From the NCBI GenBank assembly GCA_019747905.1, contig JAIEQG010000121.1, forward strand, positions 1-44,996: a DNA stretch of 44,996 nucleotides, in the 5' to 3' direction. This DNA is from Burkholderiales bacterium (GTDB lineage Bacteria > Pseudomonadota > Gammaproteobacteria > Burkholderiales > Ga0077523). A program made the translations under genes and the position numbers. This document shows positions 1-8,072 of this stretch, one piece after another (positions within the stretch are counted from its first letter, which is position 1; the number at the start of each line of letters is the position of its first letter). The notes under the pieces are model-generated. The model did not search any database and had not been told where the DNA came from. It worked only from the letters and a program-made list of their open reading frames with translations.

Positions 1-1
1 C

Positions 2-532
2 GCAGACATCGGCTGCGGCCATGGCGCATCGACCATCCTGATGGCGCAGGCCTTCCCGGCTTCGCATTTCATCGGCTTCGACTATCACCCCGAGTCGGTC
101 GAGACGGCCAACCGGCGTGCACGGGAAGCCGGGGTGGGCGATCGCTGCCGCTTCGAGGTGGCGAGCGCCAAGGACTATCCGCGCAGGAACTACGATTTCG
201 TGACCGTGTTCGATGCGCTGCACGACATGGGCGATCCGGCAGGCGCGTCGAAGCACGTGCTGTCCACGCTGGCACCGAACGGCACCTGGATGATCGTGGA
301 GCCCTATGCGTCCGACCGGGTGGAAGAGAACCTCAATCCGGTGGGGCGTGCGTACTACGCGGGCTCGACGATGATCTGCACGCCGTGCTCGCTGGCGCAG
401 GAAGTGGGGCTCGCGCTCGGCGCGCAAGCGGGGGAGAAACGCATGCGCGAGGTGGTCGAAGAGGCGGGTTTCACCCGATTCCGCCGGGCGATGCAGTCGC
501 CGTTCAACCTTGTGTACGAAGCTCGACCATGA
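2..532 (+). CDS. SAM-dependent methyltransferase (3' part; start lies before the window)
   Basis: The reading frame is open from base 2, so the gene begins upstream of the window. The first visible residues, ADIGCGHGAST, are the glycine-rich motif I of class I methyltransferases, which binds S-adenosylmethionine. About 20 residues later GFDYHPESVETA supplies the acidic residue expected at the end of strand beta-2, and FVTVFDALHDMGDP fits motif IV. A late segment, MICTPCSLAQ, followed by a C-terminal region resembles methyltransferases that carry an N-terminal winged helix, but that part would be off the window. The substrate cannot be told. Confident for the fold, not for the reaction. Confidence 0.85.
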   Translation, partial: ADIGCGHGASTILMAQAFPASHFIGFDYHPESVETANRRAREAGVGDRCRFEVASAKDYPRRNYDFVTVFDALHDMGDPAGASKHVLSTLAPNGTWMIVEPYASDRVEENLNPVGRAYYAGSTMICTPCSLAQEVGLALGAQAGEKRMREVVEEAGFTRFRRAMQSPFNLVYEARP

Positions 533-828
533 ACGAGAGTCCGTGCCAATGAACTTGTACCCACGATGCTCGATGAGCAAGCCCCGACTGCCGTGGGGTG
601 CCGGGGCGCAGCTCTCGGCGCCGGGCCGAAGGGAGGCCGTCGGACCCGAGCGTTGGCCCTGTCGGCGATGTTTACTGTGCCTTGGCGGGCCTTTGGTGGG
701 TTCGGGAATTCCGTAAGGCAATCAGCCGTGTATGTCTCTTGCATGAGGTATGCTTACCGCTGGTCTCCGGCCGCGGTACGCGGTCGCATGAGAAAGTCCG
801 TCATGACGGCGATTCGCGGGGGGAAGAA
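533..828. other. Intergenic stretch upstream of the PEP-CTERM gene
   Basis: About 300 bases without a convincing gene. The open frames here lack ribosome-binding sites and family features. I see no clear sigma-70 promoter or terminator. A GGAATTCC palindrome lies near 706-713. The promoter of the following gene should be here but I cannot place it. Confidence 0.4.
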
Positions 829-1812
829 TTGAAACGTCACTACATTGTCGTCGCCGCGGTACTGCTTGCATCGCCGCTGACCGCACTGGGACTCACGTTT
901 ACGCCTGGGCATCTGTATTCCACGACCGAGGGCGGAATCACTGAATACAACTCCGCAGGCACCCCGCTCTCTGGTCTGGTGCCCTTTCGCGGAGAAATGC
1001 ACGGCCTCAGTTTTGGGCCCGATGGTCTCTTGTATGTCGTGTTCGCCGACACTCCCTCCAATCGCTATTCCGCGCGAGTGGAGGCGATCGATGCTTCCGG
1101 TGCGGTGATACGGTCCTACGCCTTCGCCGGTTCGATCTGGTCAAGTCCCGGCCACGGAAACATCAGTTTCGATCCGGGCGGCCAGAAGTTCTACGTGAGT
1201 GCCGGCAATGGCATCTTCAAGTTCGATATAGGTGCCCAGAGTGGTTCGCTGTTCAAGGATGTGCCGACATACGATCTGAAAGTCCTGGCAAACGGCGATC
1301 TGCTGGTATCGCACGGGTATGACCTCACGCGCTACAGCAGTACCGGTGATCTGCTCGGCGCCGTCTACAACCTTTCGGACCCCAACAATCTGGCGAACGG
1401 TACGACCCAGATTCTGTCCAGCGTTCGCGGCGTCGAGTACGATCCGGCTACGGACACGACGTTCGTGACCATGCTCGGCTACACCAACAACTTCTACAAG
1501 GTGTTGGCGCTCGAAGGCAACTCGAATGTCCTCAAGGGCATCGAGACCTACAACTACGGTACTGACTTGTTTGTCACCGATGACGGACGATTGTTGGTGA
1601 CCAGCACCACTCAAGCGCCAGGTGTCTTCACCACCGCCCTGACATATCAAGGTCAACTCGGCGGACCAATGGCCGTGTTCTTTACGGCGATGCCCGTTCC
1701 GGAGCCGGAAGCATGGGCCCTCATGGCCCTGGGGGGGCTCGTGATGGGGATTAGGGTTCGATGGGCGAGATACAGGCGTCCTCGTAACTTCATGTCCGGA
1801 GGGGCGGTGTAG
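829..1812 (+). CDS. Secreted PEP-CTERM protein with beta-propeller-like body
   Basis: I start this gene at the TTG at 829. It follows a GGGGGGAAG ribosome-binding site and opens directly into a signal peptide (KRHYIVVAAVLLASPLTALG). Starts further upstream would add about 77 residues with no signal-peptide character. The body has repeated motifs such as LSFGPDGLLYVVF and ISFDPGGQKFYVSAG, typical of NHL/SMP-30-like propeller blades. The C-terminus has the PEP-CTERM signal: VPEPEAWALMALGGL, a hydrophobic segment and a basic cluster (RVRWARYRR). Such proteins are exported, then cleaved and anchored by an exosortase; no exosortase is in the window. An extra tail of about 10 residues follows the basic cluster. 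The specific role is unknown. Confidence 0.82.
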   Translation: MKRHYIVVAAVLLASPLTALGLTFTPGHLYSTTEGGITEYNSAGTPLSGLVPFRGEMHGLSFGPDGLLYVVFADTPSNRYSARVEAIDASGAVIRSYAFAGSIWSSPGHGNISFDPGGQKFYVSAGNGIFKFDIGAQSGSLFKDVPTYDLKVLANGDLLVSHGYDLTRYSSTGDLLGAVYNLSDPNNLANGTTQILSSVRGVEYDPATDTTFVTMLGYTNNFYKVLALEGNSNVLKGIETYNYGTDLFVTDDGRLLVTSTTQAPGVFTTALTYQGQLGGPMAVFFTAMPVPEPEAWALMALGGLVMGIRVRWARYRRPRNFMSGGAV

Positions 1813-1871
1813 GGGGCTTTCAGACTGCCCTGAGAGTCACCAGGCTCGGACGGTGTGATGGTGTCTGATCG

Positions 1872-2912
1872 CTACGCCGCCGGGTTCGGGTACCGCTCCT
1901 GAATCCGGCCGATGGCCGTCAGTGTCTCCGCGTCGAGGACGAACTGTGCAGCCTCGATGTCTTCCTGCAACTGTGCCAGGCTCGTGGCGCCGATGATGGA
2001 CGCGCCCAGAAACCACCGGCTGGCCACGTAGCCCAGTGCCAATTGCACCAGGGTGAATCCGCTGTGCTTCGCCAGCACGGCATACGCTTCGATCGCCTCC
2101 GGCACCATGGGCTTGCGAAAGCGCATGCCCAGGGTTTCGAACAGCGTGAAACGGGCACCTTCCGGCTTCGTGCCGAAACGATACTTGCCCGAAAGCAGTC
2201 CTGCAGCGAGCGGGCTGTAAGCGAGCAGGGACATCTTCTGGCGGAACAGGACCTCGGCTAGATCGTTGTCGATGTTGCGCGATATCAGGCTGTAGCTGTT
2301 CTGCAGCGTCACCGGGCCGGGCAAGCCCAGTTCGCGCGCGGCGCGCCAGAACTCGCACACGCCCCAGGCGCTCTCGTTGGAAAGGCCGTAGTACCGGATC
2401 TTGCCTGCCTTGATCATCGCCGCCATGCCTTCGACCTGTTCGTGGATCGATGGTCCGTCCTTCTTCTCCTTCGCCGGATCGAACTCGGTCGCGCCGAAGT
2501 TGGGCACGTTCCGTTGCGGCCAGTGGATCTGGTAGAGGTCGATGTAGTCGGTCTGCAGCCGCGCGAGGCTGGTGTCGACGGCTTCCGCGATCACATCTTT
2601 GGTGAGATCGGTGCGCCCGCCGCGAATCCAGTCGCGGCGGCCAGGGCCCGCTACCTTGGTCGCGATGACGAAGCGGTCCCGCGGCTGCCGTGCCAGCCAG
2701 GTGCCGAGATACTTCTCGGTGCGGCCCTGGGTCTCAGCGTTCGGCGGCACCGGATACATCTCCGCGGTGTCGATGAAGTTGATGCCCTGCGCGACAGCGT
2801 AATCGAGCTGCTCGTGGGCCTCGGCTTCGCTGTTCTGCTGGCCCCAGGTCATGGTGCCGAGGCAGACCTTGGATATGTCGAGGTCCGTGCCGGGAAGCGT
2901 CAAGATCTGCAT
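1872..2912 (-). CDS. NADP(H)-dependent aldo/keto reductase (Tas-like)
   Basis: A 346-residue TIM-barrel aldo/keto reductase close in layout to E. coli Tas. The catalytic tetrad is visible: Asp48 and Tyr53 in FIDTAEMYP, the lysine in VIATKV and the histidine in LYQIHWP. The segment AETQGRTEKYLGTWL and the C-terminal GASIIGATSLAQLQED match the long Tas/YajO branch. It would reduce aldehydes or ketones with NADPH in the cytoplasm. It ends convergently with the PEP-CTERM gene and follows the thiamine-diphosphate enzyme on the same strand with a 22-base gap, so the two may be co-transcribed. The physiological substrate is not deducible. Confidence 0.9.
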   Translation of the reverse strand: MQILTLPGTDLDISKVCLGTMTWGQQNSEAEAHEQLDYAVAQGINFIDTAEMYPVPPNAETQGRTEKYLGTWLARQPRDRFVIATKVAGPGRRDWIRGGRTDLTKDVIAEAVDTSLARLQTDYIDLYQIHWPQRNVPNFGATEFDPAKEKKDGPSIHEQVEGMAAMIKAGKIRYYGLSNESAWGVCEFWRAARELGLPGPVTLQNSYSLISRNIDNDLAEVLFRQKMSLLAYSPLAAGLLSGKYRFGTKPEGARFTLFETLGMRFRKPMVPEAIEAYAVLAKHSGFTLVQLALGYVASRWFLGASIIGATSLAQLQEDIEAAQFVLDAETLTAIGRIQERYPNPAA

Positions 2913-2934
2913 GGGGTTCTCCGTCTTCAGGCGG

Positions 2935-4560
2935 TCACGGCATCCACGGCACCATCTCCACCGTGCCCTTCGGGGCGAACGGGATCTCTATCAACCACAA
3001 CCCGCCTTCCGCGTGCGCGCGGCGTACCGTGGCACCGAGGTCCGTCGCCTCGACCCGGATGCTCTTCGCGCCGAACGCATCACCGAGCTTCACGAAGTCT
3101 GGGTTCTTGAGGTCGGCCCCGATGTTGCGCCCGCCCAGCACGCGGTTCTGATACTGCCGGATCGCACCGAAGGCGTTGTCGTTGAACACGAGCACGATGA
3201 GGTCGAGGTTCAGAGCACTGGCTGTTGCCAGCTCCTGCATCGTGAACAGGAATCCGCCGTCACCACAGATGGCCACGACCGGTTGCGCAGGGCAGGCGAG
3301 CTTGGCGCCGATCGCCGCCGGCATGGCATAGCCCAGGGTGCCGTAGGTGCCCGGGTGGATCAGCGTGCGCGGCTGGTAGGTGTCCATCATCACCGGCATC
3401 CAGTAGCCCACCAGCGTGAGATCGTCCACGAAGATGGTGTCGTCGGGCAGTGCGGCACGCAGATCTTCGATGACGCTCAGCACCGGGCCGGCACGCTCCG
3501 CAAACACGGCACGCTTGCGTTTGCGAAAACCTGCCACGTCGAACCACGAAGCGCGCGGGTGGTGGCTTTCCAGTGCCAGGGCCAGGGCCTCGAGCACCTG
3601 TGCCGCATCGCCGACGATGCCCACCTCCACCGGTCGTCGTTGTCCGACCACCAGCGGATCGATGTCGATCTGCACGATCCGTTCGGGAAACCGCGCGCCC
3701 GCATTCCAATCGCTGACCACATCGATGCGCGAGCCGACGACCATGGCCAAGTCGGCCTTGCCTAGCAGTTCGTCGTAGAAGCTGTATCGGCCCCAGCCGT
3801 CGCCCGCGGCGAGAGGATGCCGGTCGGAGATGGCGCCGCGGCCGAACGCGCTGGTGATGACCGGCGCGCCGAGCGCTTCCGCCACGCGCACCAGCGCCGC
3901 GGTGGCCTGCGCGCTCTCCACGCCGCCGCCGGCGAAAACGAAGGGCTGCTTGGCCGACTGGAGCACCTCTGCTGCGCGAGCGATGGCTGCCGGGTCGCCG
4001 GCGGGGCGCACGTAGTGCTCCGGCGGCAGCAGCGTGACGTCGCCTTCACCGCTTTGCACGTCGAGCGGCATCTCGATGTAAGACGGCCGCGGGCGCTTGC
4101 AGCGCATGGATCGCATCGCCTCGCGGATGATCTTCGGAACGTCCGCCGGTGTGGTGGCGCGGGTGGCGTAGCCGCACACCGATGCAGCCACGTTCACCGA
4201 GTTGGCGAGTTCGTGGAAGTGCCCGCCTTCGCGCTCCAACTGGGCGAGGGTGTTCTGCCCACCGAACACGATCATCGGAGCCGACTCGGCGTAGGCCATG
4301 CCCATCCCCGTGAGCGCGTTGGTGAGGCCGGGACCAGGCACGACGAAACAGGCCGCGATTTTGCCCGAGGCGCGCGCATAGCCGGCAGCCATCAACGACG
4401 CGCCTTGCTCGTGGCGCACGGTCACCACCTTGAAGGCCGGATCGCCGTAGACGCCGTCGAACAACGGGCAGTCGTGCGTACCCACGATGCCGAAGATGTG
4501 GTCGATGCCTTCGGTCTTGAGCGCCAGCGCCACGGCGCGGCCACCGGTGATGCGCTGCAT
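2935..4560 (-). CDS. Thiamine-diphosphate-dependent enzyme, acetolactate-synthase-like
   Basis: A 541-residue protein with the three-domain ThDP enzyme order: pyrimidine-binding, central and pyrophosphate-binding. The catalytic glutamate is in VRHEQGASLMAAGYARA near residue 51. The Mg-ThDP motif begins GDGGFLFTMQEL and ends VFNDNAFG in the C-terminal third. The start at 4560 is preceded by GGGGAG at good spacing. An in-frame ATG upstream (4596) would place that ribosome-binding site inside the coding region. No regulatory subunit gene is adjacent, so biosynthetic acetolactate synthase is unlikely. A 2-oxoacid decarboxylase or catabolic carboligase is possible. It is divergent from a crotonase gene, and a repeat cluster sits between them. 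Confidence 0.85.
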   Translation of the reverse strand: MQRITGGRAVALALKTEGIDHIFGIVGTHDCPLFDGVYGDPAFKVVTVRHEQGASLMAAGYARASGKIAACFVVPGPGLTNALTGMGMAYAESAPMIVFGGQNTLAQLEREGGHFHELANSVNVAASVCGYATRATTPADVPKIIREAMRSMRCKRPRPSYIEMPLDVQSGEGDVTLLPPEHYVRPAGDPAAIARAAEVLQSAKQPFVFAGGGVESAQATAALVRVAEALGAPVITSAFGRGAISDRHPLAAGDGWGRYSFYDELLGKADLAMVVGSRIDVVSDWNAGARFPERIVQIDIDPLVVGQRRPVEVGIVGDAAQVLEALALALESHHPRASWFDVAGFRKRKRAVFAERAGPVLSVIEDLRAALPDDTIFVDDLTLVGYWMPVMMDTYQPRTLIHPGTYGTLGYAMPAAIGAKLACPAQPVVAICGDGGFLFTMQELATASALNLDLIVLVFNDNAFGAIRQYQNRVLGGRNIGADLKNPDFVKLGDAFGAKSIRVEATDLGATVRRAHAEGGLWLIEIPFAPKGTVEMVPWMP

Positions 4561-4640
4561 GGGGCTCCCCTCGAGTCGAGTCGTTCTTGTGGGCATCAAT
4601 ATACTGGGGGTGAAGGTTCGGTACGAGGCGTACAGATTCG

Positions 4641-4763
4641 CCCCCACCCTTACCCTTCCCCGGCGAAGCCGGGGGAGGGGATGTACGGCCCCTGCCTGTC
4701 GCGAGACCGCGAAGCTGTGCGCCCCTTCCCCCGCCAACGGCGGGGGAAGGTCGGGATGGGGGC
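4641..4763. repeat. GC-rich twin-palindrome repeat, copy A
   Basis: Two hairpins in head-to-head order. The first is CCCCGGCGAAGCCGGGG (4659-4675) preceded by CCCCCACCCTTACCC. The second is built on CCCCCGCCAACGGCGGGGG and followed by AAGGTCGGGATGGGGGC. Between them is the GTACG linker seen in other copies. It fills the gap between the divergent thiamine-diphosphate enzyme and crotonase genes. Confidence 0.85.
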
Positions 4764-4794
4764 AGGCCCCAGCAAAACCATTCGAAAGCACCCG

Positions 4795-5535
4795 ATGAAC
4801 TCGCCACCTGACGGCAATTCCGTTCACGAACTCATCCTCTCCCGCCCCCGGGTCCGCAATGCCCTCGATCTCGCAACCACCGAGCGGCTGCTCCAGTCCA
4901 TCGCCGTTGCCGCCGCCGACACCGCCATCCGCGCGATCCTCCTGCACGGCGAAGGCGAGGGCTTCTGCAGCGGCAGTGACGTCAAGGAGATGGCACATGC
5001 GTCGATGACGCATCGCCTGCACATCGCGGAGCGCAAGGCTGCGCTGATGCGCGCTCTGGCGGAGATCGACAAACCGGTGGTGTGCGCGGTTCATGGCTTC
5101 GCCCTGGGCGGAGGATTCATGCTGGCCATCGGTTGCGACGCGGTCGTGACCGCAGACGATGCAGCGTGGCGCTTGCCCGAAGTGGAACTGGGGTTCTTTC
5201 CACCCTGGGGCATCGAAGCGCTGATGCGCCGCGTGGACATCGCGCGGGCGCGCTGGCTCGTGTGGGGCACGAAGTCGATGACGGGAGCCGAGGCGCTTCG
5301 GTCGGGGCTCGCCGAGGTAGCTGTGCCGCAGGACCGGCTGCTGGAAGAAGCGCGCGCTCTCGCGAAGCGCCTGGCCGACCTTCCCGTCGAATCGGTGCGC
5401 GCGACCAAGCGGTTCTTTCGCGAGCAGGTGCCCGTGCCCGGACTGGATGCGCTGGCCCGAGAGGTCTATCGGAAGAACTGCGACGCAGGTGCAGCCGAGG
5501 CGGGATTCGCCCGGTTCCGGGCATCGAGTACCTGA
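4795..5535 (+). CDS. Enoyl-CoA hydratase/isomerase family protein
   Basis: A 246-residue crotonase. The oxyanion-hole segments are GEGFCSGSDVKEM and VHGFALGGGFMLA. Downstream, LPEVELGFFPPWG carries the glutamate at the place of the second catalytic acid of hydratases. The start at 4795 is the first ATG that leads directly into the fold (HELILSRPRVRNAL), and the earlier in-frame region is the complement of the neighbouring gene. The protein acts on an acyl-CoA in the cytoplasm, and crotonases vary widely in reaction. The following Bug receptor gene lies 132 bases downstream on the same strand, hinting at uptake and breakdown of an organic acid; this link is inference. Confidence 0.88.
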   Translation: MNSPPDGNSVHELILSRPRVRNALDLATTERLLQSIAVAAADTAIRAILLHGEGEGFCSGSDVKEMAHASMTHRLHIAERKAALMRALAEIDKPVVCAVHGFALGGGFMLAIGCDAVVTADDAAWRLPEVELGFFPPWGIEALMRRVDIARARWLVWGTKSMTGAEALRSGLAEVAVPQDRLLEEARALAKRLADLPVESVRATKRFFREQVPVPGLDALAREVYRKNCDAGAAEAGFARFRASST

Positions 5536-5667
5536 CACCGCGGGATCGGTGGCCGGGGCGAGCGTGTACTGCCGTGAAGGACTCCCGGCATCGCCGGGGT
5601 GCGCTACCGAGCAATCCGGGAGGCGTCCTGCCACAATGGGCGCTTGCTCATTGCCGCGAGAGTAGAG

Positions 5668-6633
5668 ATGAAGCGTCGATGGTCGTTGGTGTTCTGCGCG
5701 CTGATCGTATTGGCCATGCCGGCGCACGCCGATGACAAGTATCCCGGTCGCCCGGTCACTGTCATCGTTCCGCAGGCCACCGGTGGTGCCAACGACGCGA
5801 TCGCGCGCGTGATCGCGCAGAAGCTGACAGCGGTGCTGAACCGTCCGTTCGTCGTCGACAACCGGCCGGGGGCGGGCGGCAACATCGCGACCGCCTACGT
5901 CGCGAAAGCCAGGCCGGACGGCTACACGCTGCTGCTCACGGCGAACAGCATGCTGGTCATCAATCCTGCGTTGTACCGCTCACCCGGTTTCGATCCGGTG
6001 AAGGATTTCGAGCCGGTAGCGCTGGTCGCCACGGCGGGCTTCGTCATCGCCGCCAACCCCGCATTTGCGCCGAACTCGATCAAGGAACTGGTCGCCGCCG
6101 CGAAGGCCTCGCCCGAGCCGCTCCTGTACGGTTCGGCCGGCGTGGGAACCATCAATCACCTGCTGGGCGAGATGTTCAACAAGGCGGCCGGCATTCGTCT
6201 GACGCATGTGCCGTACAAGGCGGCGACGACGGCCGTCGCGGACGTGATGAGCGGCCAGATTCCGCTTGCGGTGCTGAGCGTGCCCGTGTCGCTGGGCATG
6301 GTGCAGGCGGGCAAGCTCAAGGTGCTCGGCGTTGCCAACGAACATCGGATCGCCGCGTTGCCCGATGCGCCTGCGATCGGCGAAACGCTCAAGGGATTCG
6401 GTGCGACCCCGTGGTACGGCATCGTGGCACCCGCCGGTACACCCAAGGCCATCGTCGAGCAGTTGCACGCAGCCGTTCAGCAGGTGCTCGATGCGAAGGA
6501 TGTCCAGGAAAAGCTGATCGCGCTCGGTTGCGAAGTGCGCAGAGGCAATCCGGCGCAATTCGCCGCACTCATTCGCGACGATCTGCCGAAGTGGGCGAAG
6601 GTCGTGGCGGAATCGGGGGCGTCTGTGGAGTAA
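5668..6633 (+). CDS. Bug/TctC-family periplasmic solute receptor
   Basis: A 321-residue secreted binding protein. The N-terminus MKRRWSLVFCALIVLAMPAHA is a clear signal peptide, and the mature part starts DDKYPGRPVTVIVPQATGG, the usual Bug opening. The segments VDNRPGAGGNIATAYVA, LLYGSAGVGTINHLLGEMF and HVPYKAATTAVADVMSGQI are family hallmarks. Bug proteins bind carboxylates and deliver them to a tripartite tricarboxylate transporter, but many betaproteobacterial copies are orphans; no tctA/tctB partner is seen here. The ATG at 5668 is chosen because it starts the signal peptide. Confidence 0.93.
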   Translation: MKRRWSLVFCALIVLAMPAHADDKYPGRPVTVIVPQATGGANDAIARVIAQKLTAVLNRPFVVDNRPGAGGNIATAYVAKARPDGYTLLLTANSMLVINPALYRSPGFDPVKDFEPVALVATAGFVIAANPAFAPNSIKELVAAAKASPEPLLYGSAGVGTINHLLGEMFNKAAGIRLTHVPYKAATTAVADVMSGQIPLAVLSVPVSLGMVQAGKLKVLGVANEHRIAALPDAPAIGETLKGFGATPWYGIVAPAGTPKAIVEQLHAAVQQVLDAKDVQEKLIALGCEVRRGNPAQFAALIRDDLPKWAKVVAESGASVE

Positions 6634-6644
6634 GGGAGAAGGCA

Positions 6645-6856
6645 TTCTCTCCCGCGCGCGCTGCGCGGGAGAGGGCCAGGGTGGGGATCGCGGTCGACCG
6701 CGCGACGACAAGTCCATGCCCTCATCCCAACCCTCCCCCAACGCAGGCGGGCGAAGGAGTGTTGGTGCAGCAGGTTTTTCCCTCTGTGCACAGCGTGCGG
6801 GAGGAGGTGTACATTCCCTCCCCCGGCTGCGCCGGGGGAGGGTCAGGGAGGGGGCG
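6645..6856. repeat. GC-rich palindromic repeats, copy B (mixed types)
   Basis: Several hairpin units lie between the Bug receptor and dodecin genes. One is TCTCCCGCGCGCGCTGCGCGGGAGA (6648-6672), shown here only in its arms TCTCCCGCG and CGCGGGAGA. A second is built on CCCTCCCCCGGCTGCGCCGG (6827-6846) ending in GGGGGAGGGTCAGGGAGGGGGC. Between them is a degenerate CATCCCAACCCTCCCCC unit. As the two genes converge here, the hairpins could also stop transcription, though no T-tract follows. Confidence 0.75.
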
Positions 6857-6865
6857 GAAGTACGC

Positions 6866-7087
6866 TCAGCGCTCGTACTTGAACGACAGCGAGACCCGCG
6901 CCCGATACGCGACCACTTTGCCGTCGTCGACCTTCATGTCGAGCTTGGTGATCTCGGCGATGCGCAGGTCGCGCAACGTCTTCGCTGCCGCGGCAACCGC
7001 GTTGCTCGCTGCGTCCTCCCACGACTTCTTGCTGGTACCGACCACTTCCACGATCTTGTAGATGCCGTCGCCATCTTTCTTGGCCAT
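6866..7087 (-). CDS. Dodecin family flavin-binding protein
   Basis: A 73-residue protein that matches dodecin over its whole length: IYKIVEVVGTSKKSWEDA, a helix (AVAAAAKTLRDLRIAEI) and the closing strands GKVVAYRARVSLSFKYE. Dodecins form hollow 12-mers that bind flavin dimers, or coenzyme A in some bacteria, for storage or protection. The start at 7087 has GAGGAG at proper spacing. The open frame runs on upstream but without dodecin character. It lies downstream of, and on the same strand as, the ceramidase-like gene, with 113 bases between. Confidence 0.93.
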   Translation of the reverse strand: MAKKDGDGIYKIVEVVGTSKKSWEDAASNAVAAAAKTLRDLRIAEITKLDMKVDDGKVVAYRARVSLSFKYER

Positions 7088-7200
7088 GGTGCGTCTCCTC
7101 AATTCGTTGTTGTCGACCGCCGGGAAATGCCTGGCACCGCCTGCGGGTGCGGGCGATGCCATGATATCCCTGTCGCGGGCACCCGGTGCCGTCCCGGTTC

Positions 7201-7917
7201 CTAGAGGGTCCGGGCGAACGAACGCACTTGCAGCATCCGGATGAGGAGCAGCACCGCCATGCCGGCCAACAGGTGCTTCAGCGTGTGGCCGCTGACGATC
7301 CGCCCCAGTTCGAAGATGCTCGTGTCGAGCATCTCGGCTGCCTTGGCCAGCGCGTACAGCACGAGCACGCCGAATACGTACCCGCCGTGGGTGTAGCGCG
7401 AGCGCCGCGTGACCGCGAGCACGAAGACGGCGAGGATCGATCCGTATTGCGCGATGCCGTAGGGCACGAGATTCTCTGCACCCTGCAGCGCGCTCCAGCG
7501 CCAGTAGAACACGCTGCCTGCGCCGAAGAGCAGCAGCGGCAGCAACAGGCGCGTTCCGGCATTCACGCTGACGCGTTCCGATAGCATCGCTGCCACCAGC
7601 GCGGTGAACGCGAGGCTGATGGGCAGCCGATCCCAGACCAGGCGTGCATCGTCGGGGGCGAGGTGGTAGTACATCGAGCCGACGCCTGTCAGTGCGACTG
7701 CGCCGAACAAGGCCCAATAGGCGTAGCGCTCCGCCGGTACCTCGAAACGCAGGGTTCGCGTGGCGGCGCTGTTGCGCCACAGCAGCACCAGGCCCAGGAG
7801 GCCGATCGCCAGCAGCGGCAGGTTGGAAAGCGTGTTGGCCGCGTTGTCGATGCCGGACCAGGTACGGTCGTCGGCGAAGGAGTGGTAGCGCTGGTCCTGT
7901 TCGATGCGCAGGCTCAT
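7201..7917 (-). CDS. Alkaline-ceramidase-like (CREST superfamily) membrane hydrolase
   Basis: A 238-residue protein with about seven hydrophobic segments. The zinc-hydrolase residues of alkaline ceramidases (numbers from human ACER3: Ser77, His81, Asp92, His217, His221) all have counterparts with the same local spacing: Ser81 and His85 in GSMYYH, Asp96 in VWDRLP, and His211/His215 in GHTLKH. The N-terminal DNAANTLSNLP also matches the family. Family members are intramembrane amidases that cleave ceramides. Whether this organism has sphingolipids is unknown, so the substrate may be another N-acyl lipid. It faces away from the TauD-type dioxygenase. Confidence 0.8.
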   Translation of the reverse strand: MSLRIEQDQRYHSFADDRTWSGIDNAANTLSNLPLLAIGLLGLVLLWRNSAATRTLRFEVPAERYAYWALFGAVALTGVGSMYYHLAPDDARLVWDRLPISLAFTALVAAMLSERVSVNAGTRLLLPLLLFGAGSVFYWRWSALQGAENLVPYGIAQYGSILAVFVLAVTRRSRYTHGGYVFGVLVLYALAKAAEMLDTSIFELGRIVSGHTLKHLLAGMAVLLLIRMLQVRSFARTL

Positions 7918-8072
7918 GGGATGAATCCTGTATGGACCGGCGCCTCGCGGGTGGCGCCAGTTGATGGTCCGACGACGCTAATCTAGCATCGGTCTTCGCG
8001 GGGTCGTGCAGGTAAAACCAGCCGGTGGGTCAACCGGGCAGGCGACGCCGGAAATTACGGAGGAACAACTAC

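Noticed and set aside
2935..5727. A 930-residue minus-strand open frame reaching far beyond the thiamine-diphosphate enzyme
   Set aside because: Only the part from 4560 downstream has protein-family character. The upstream part is the complement of the crotonase gene and passes through a GC-rich repeat.
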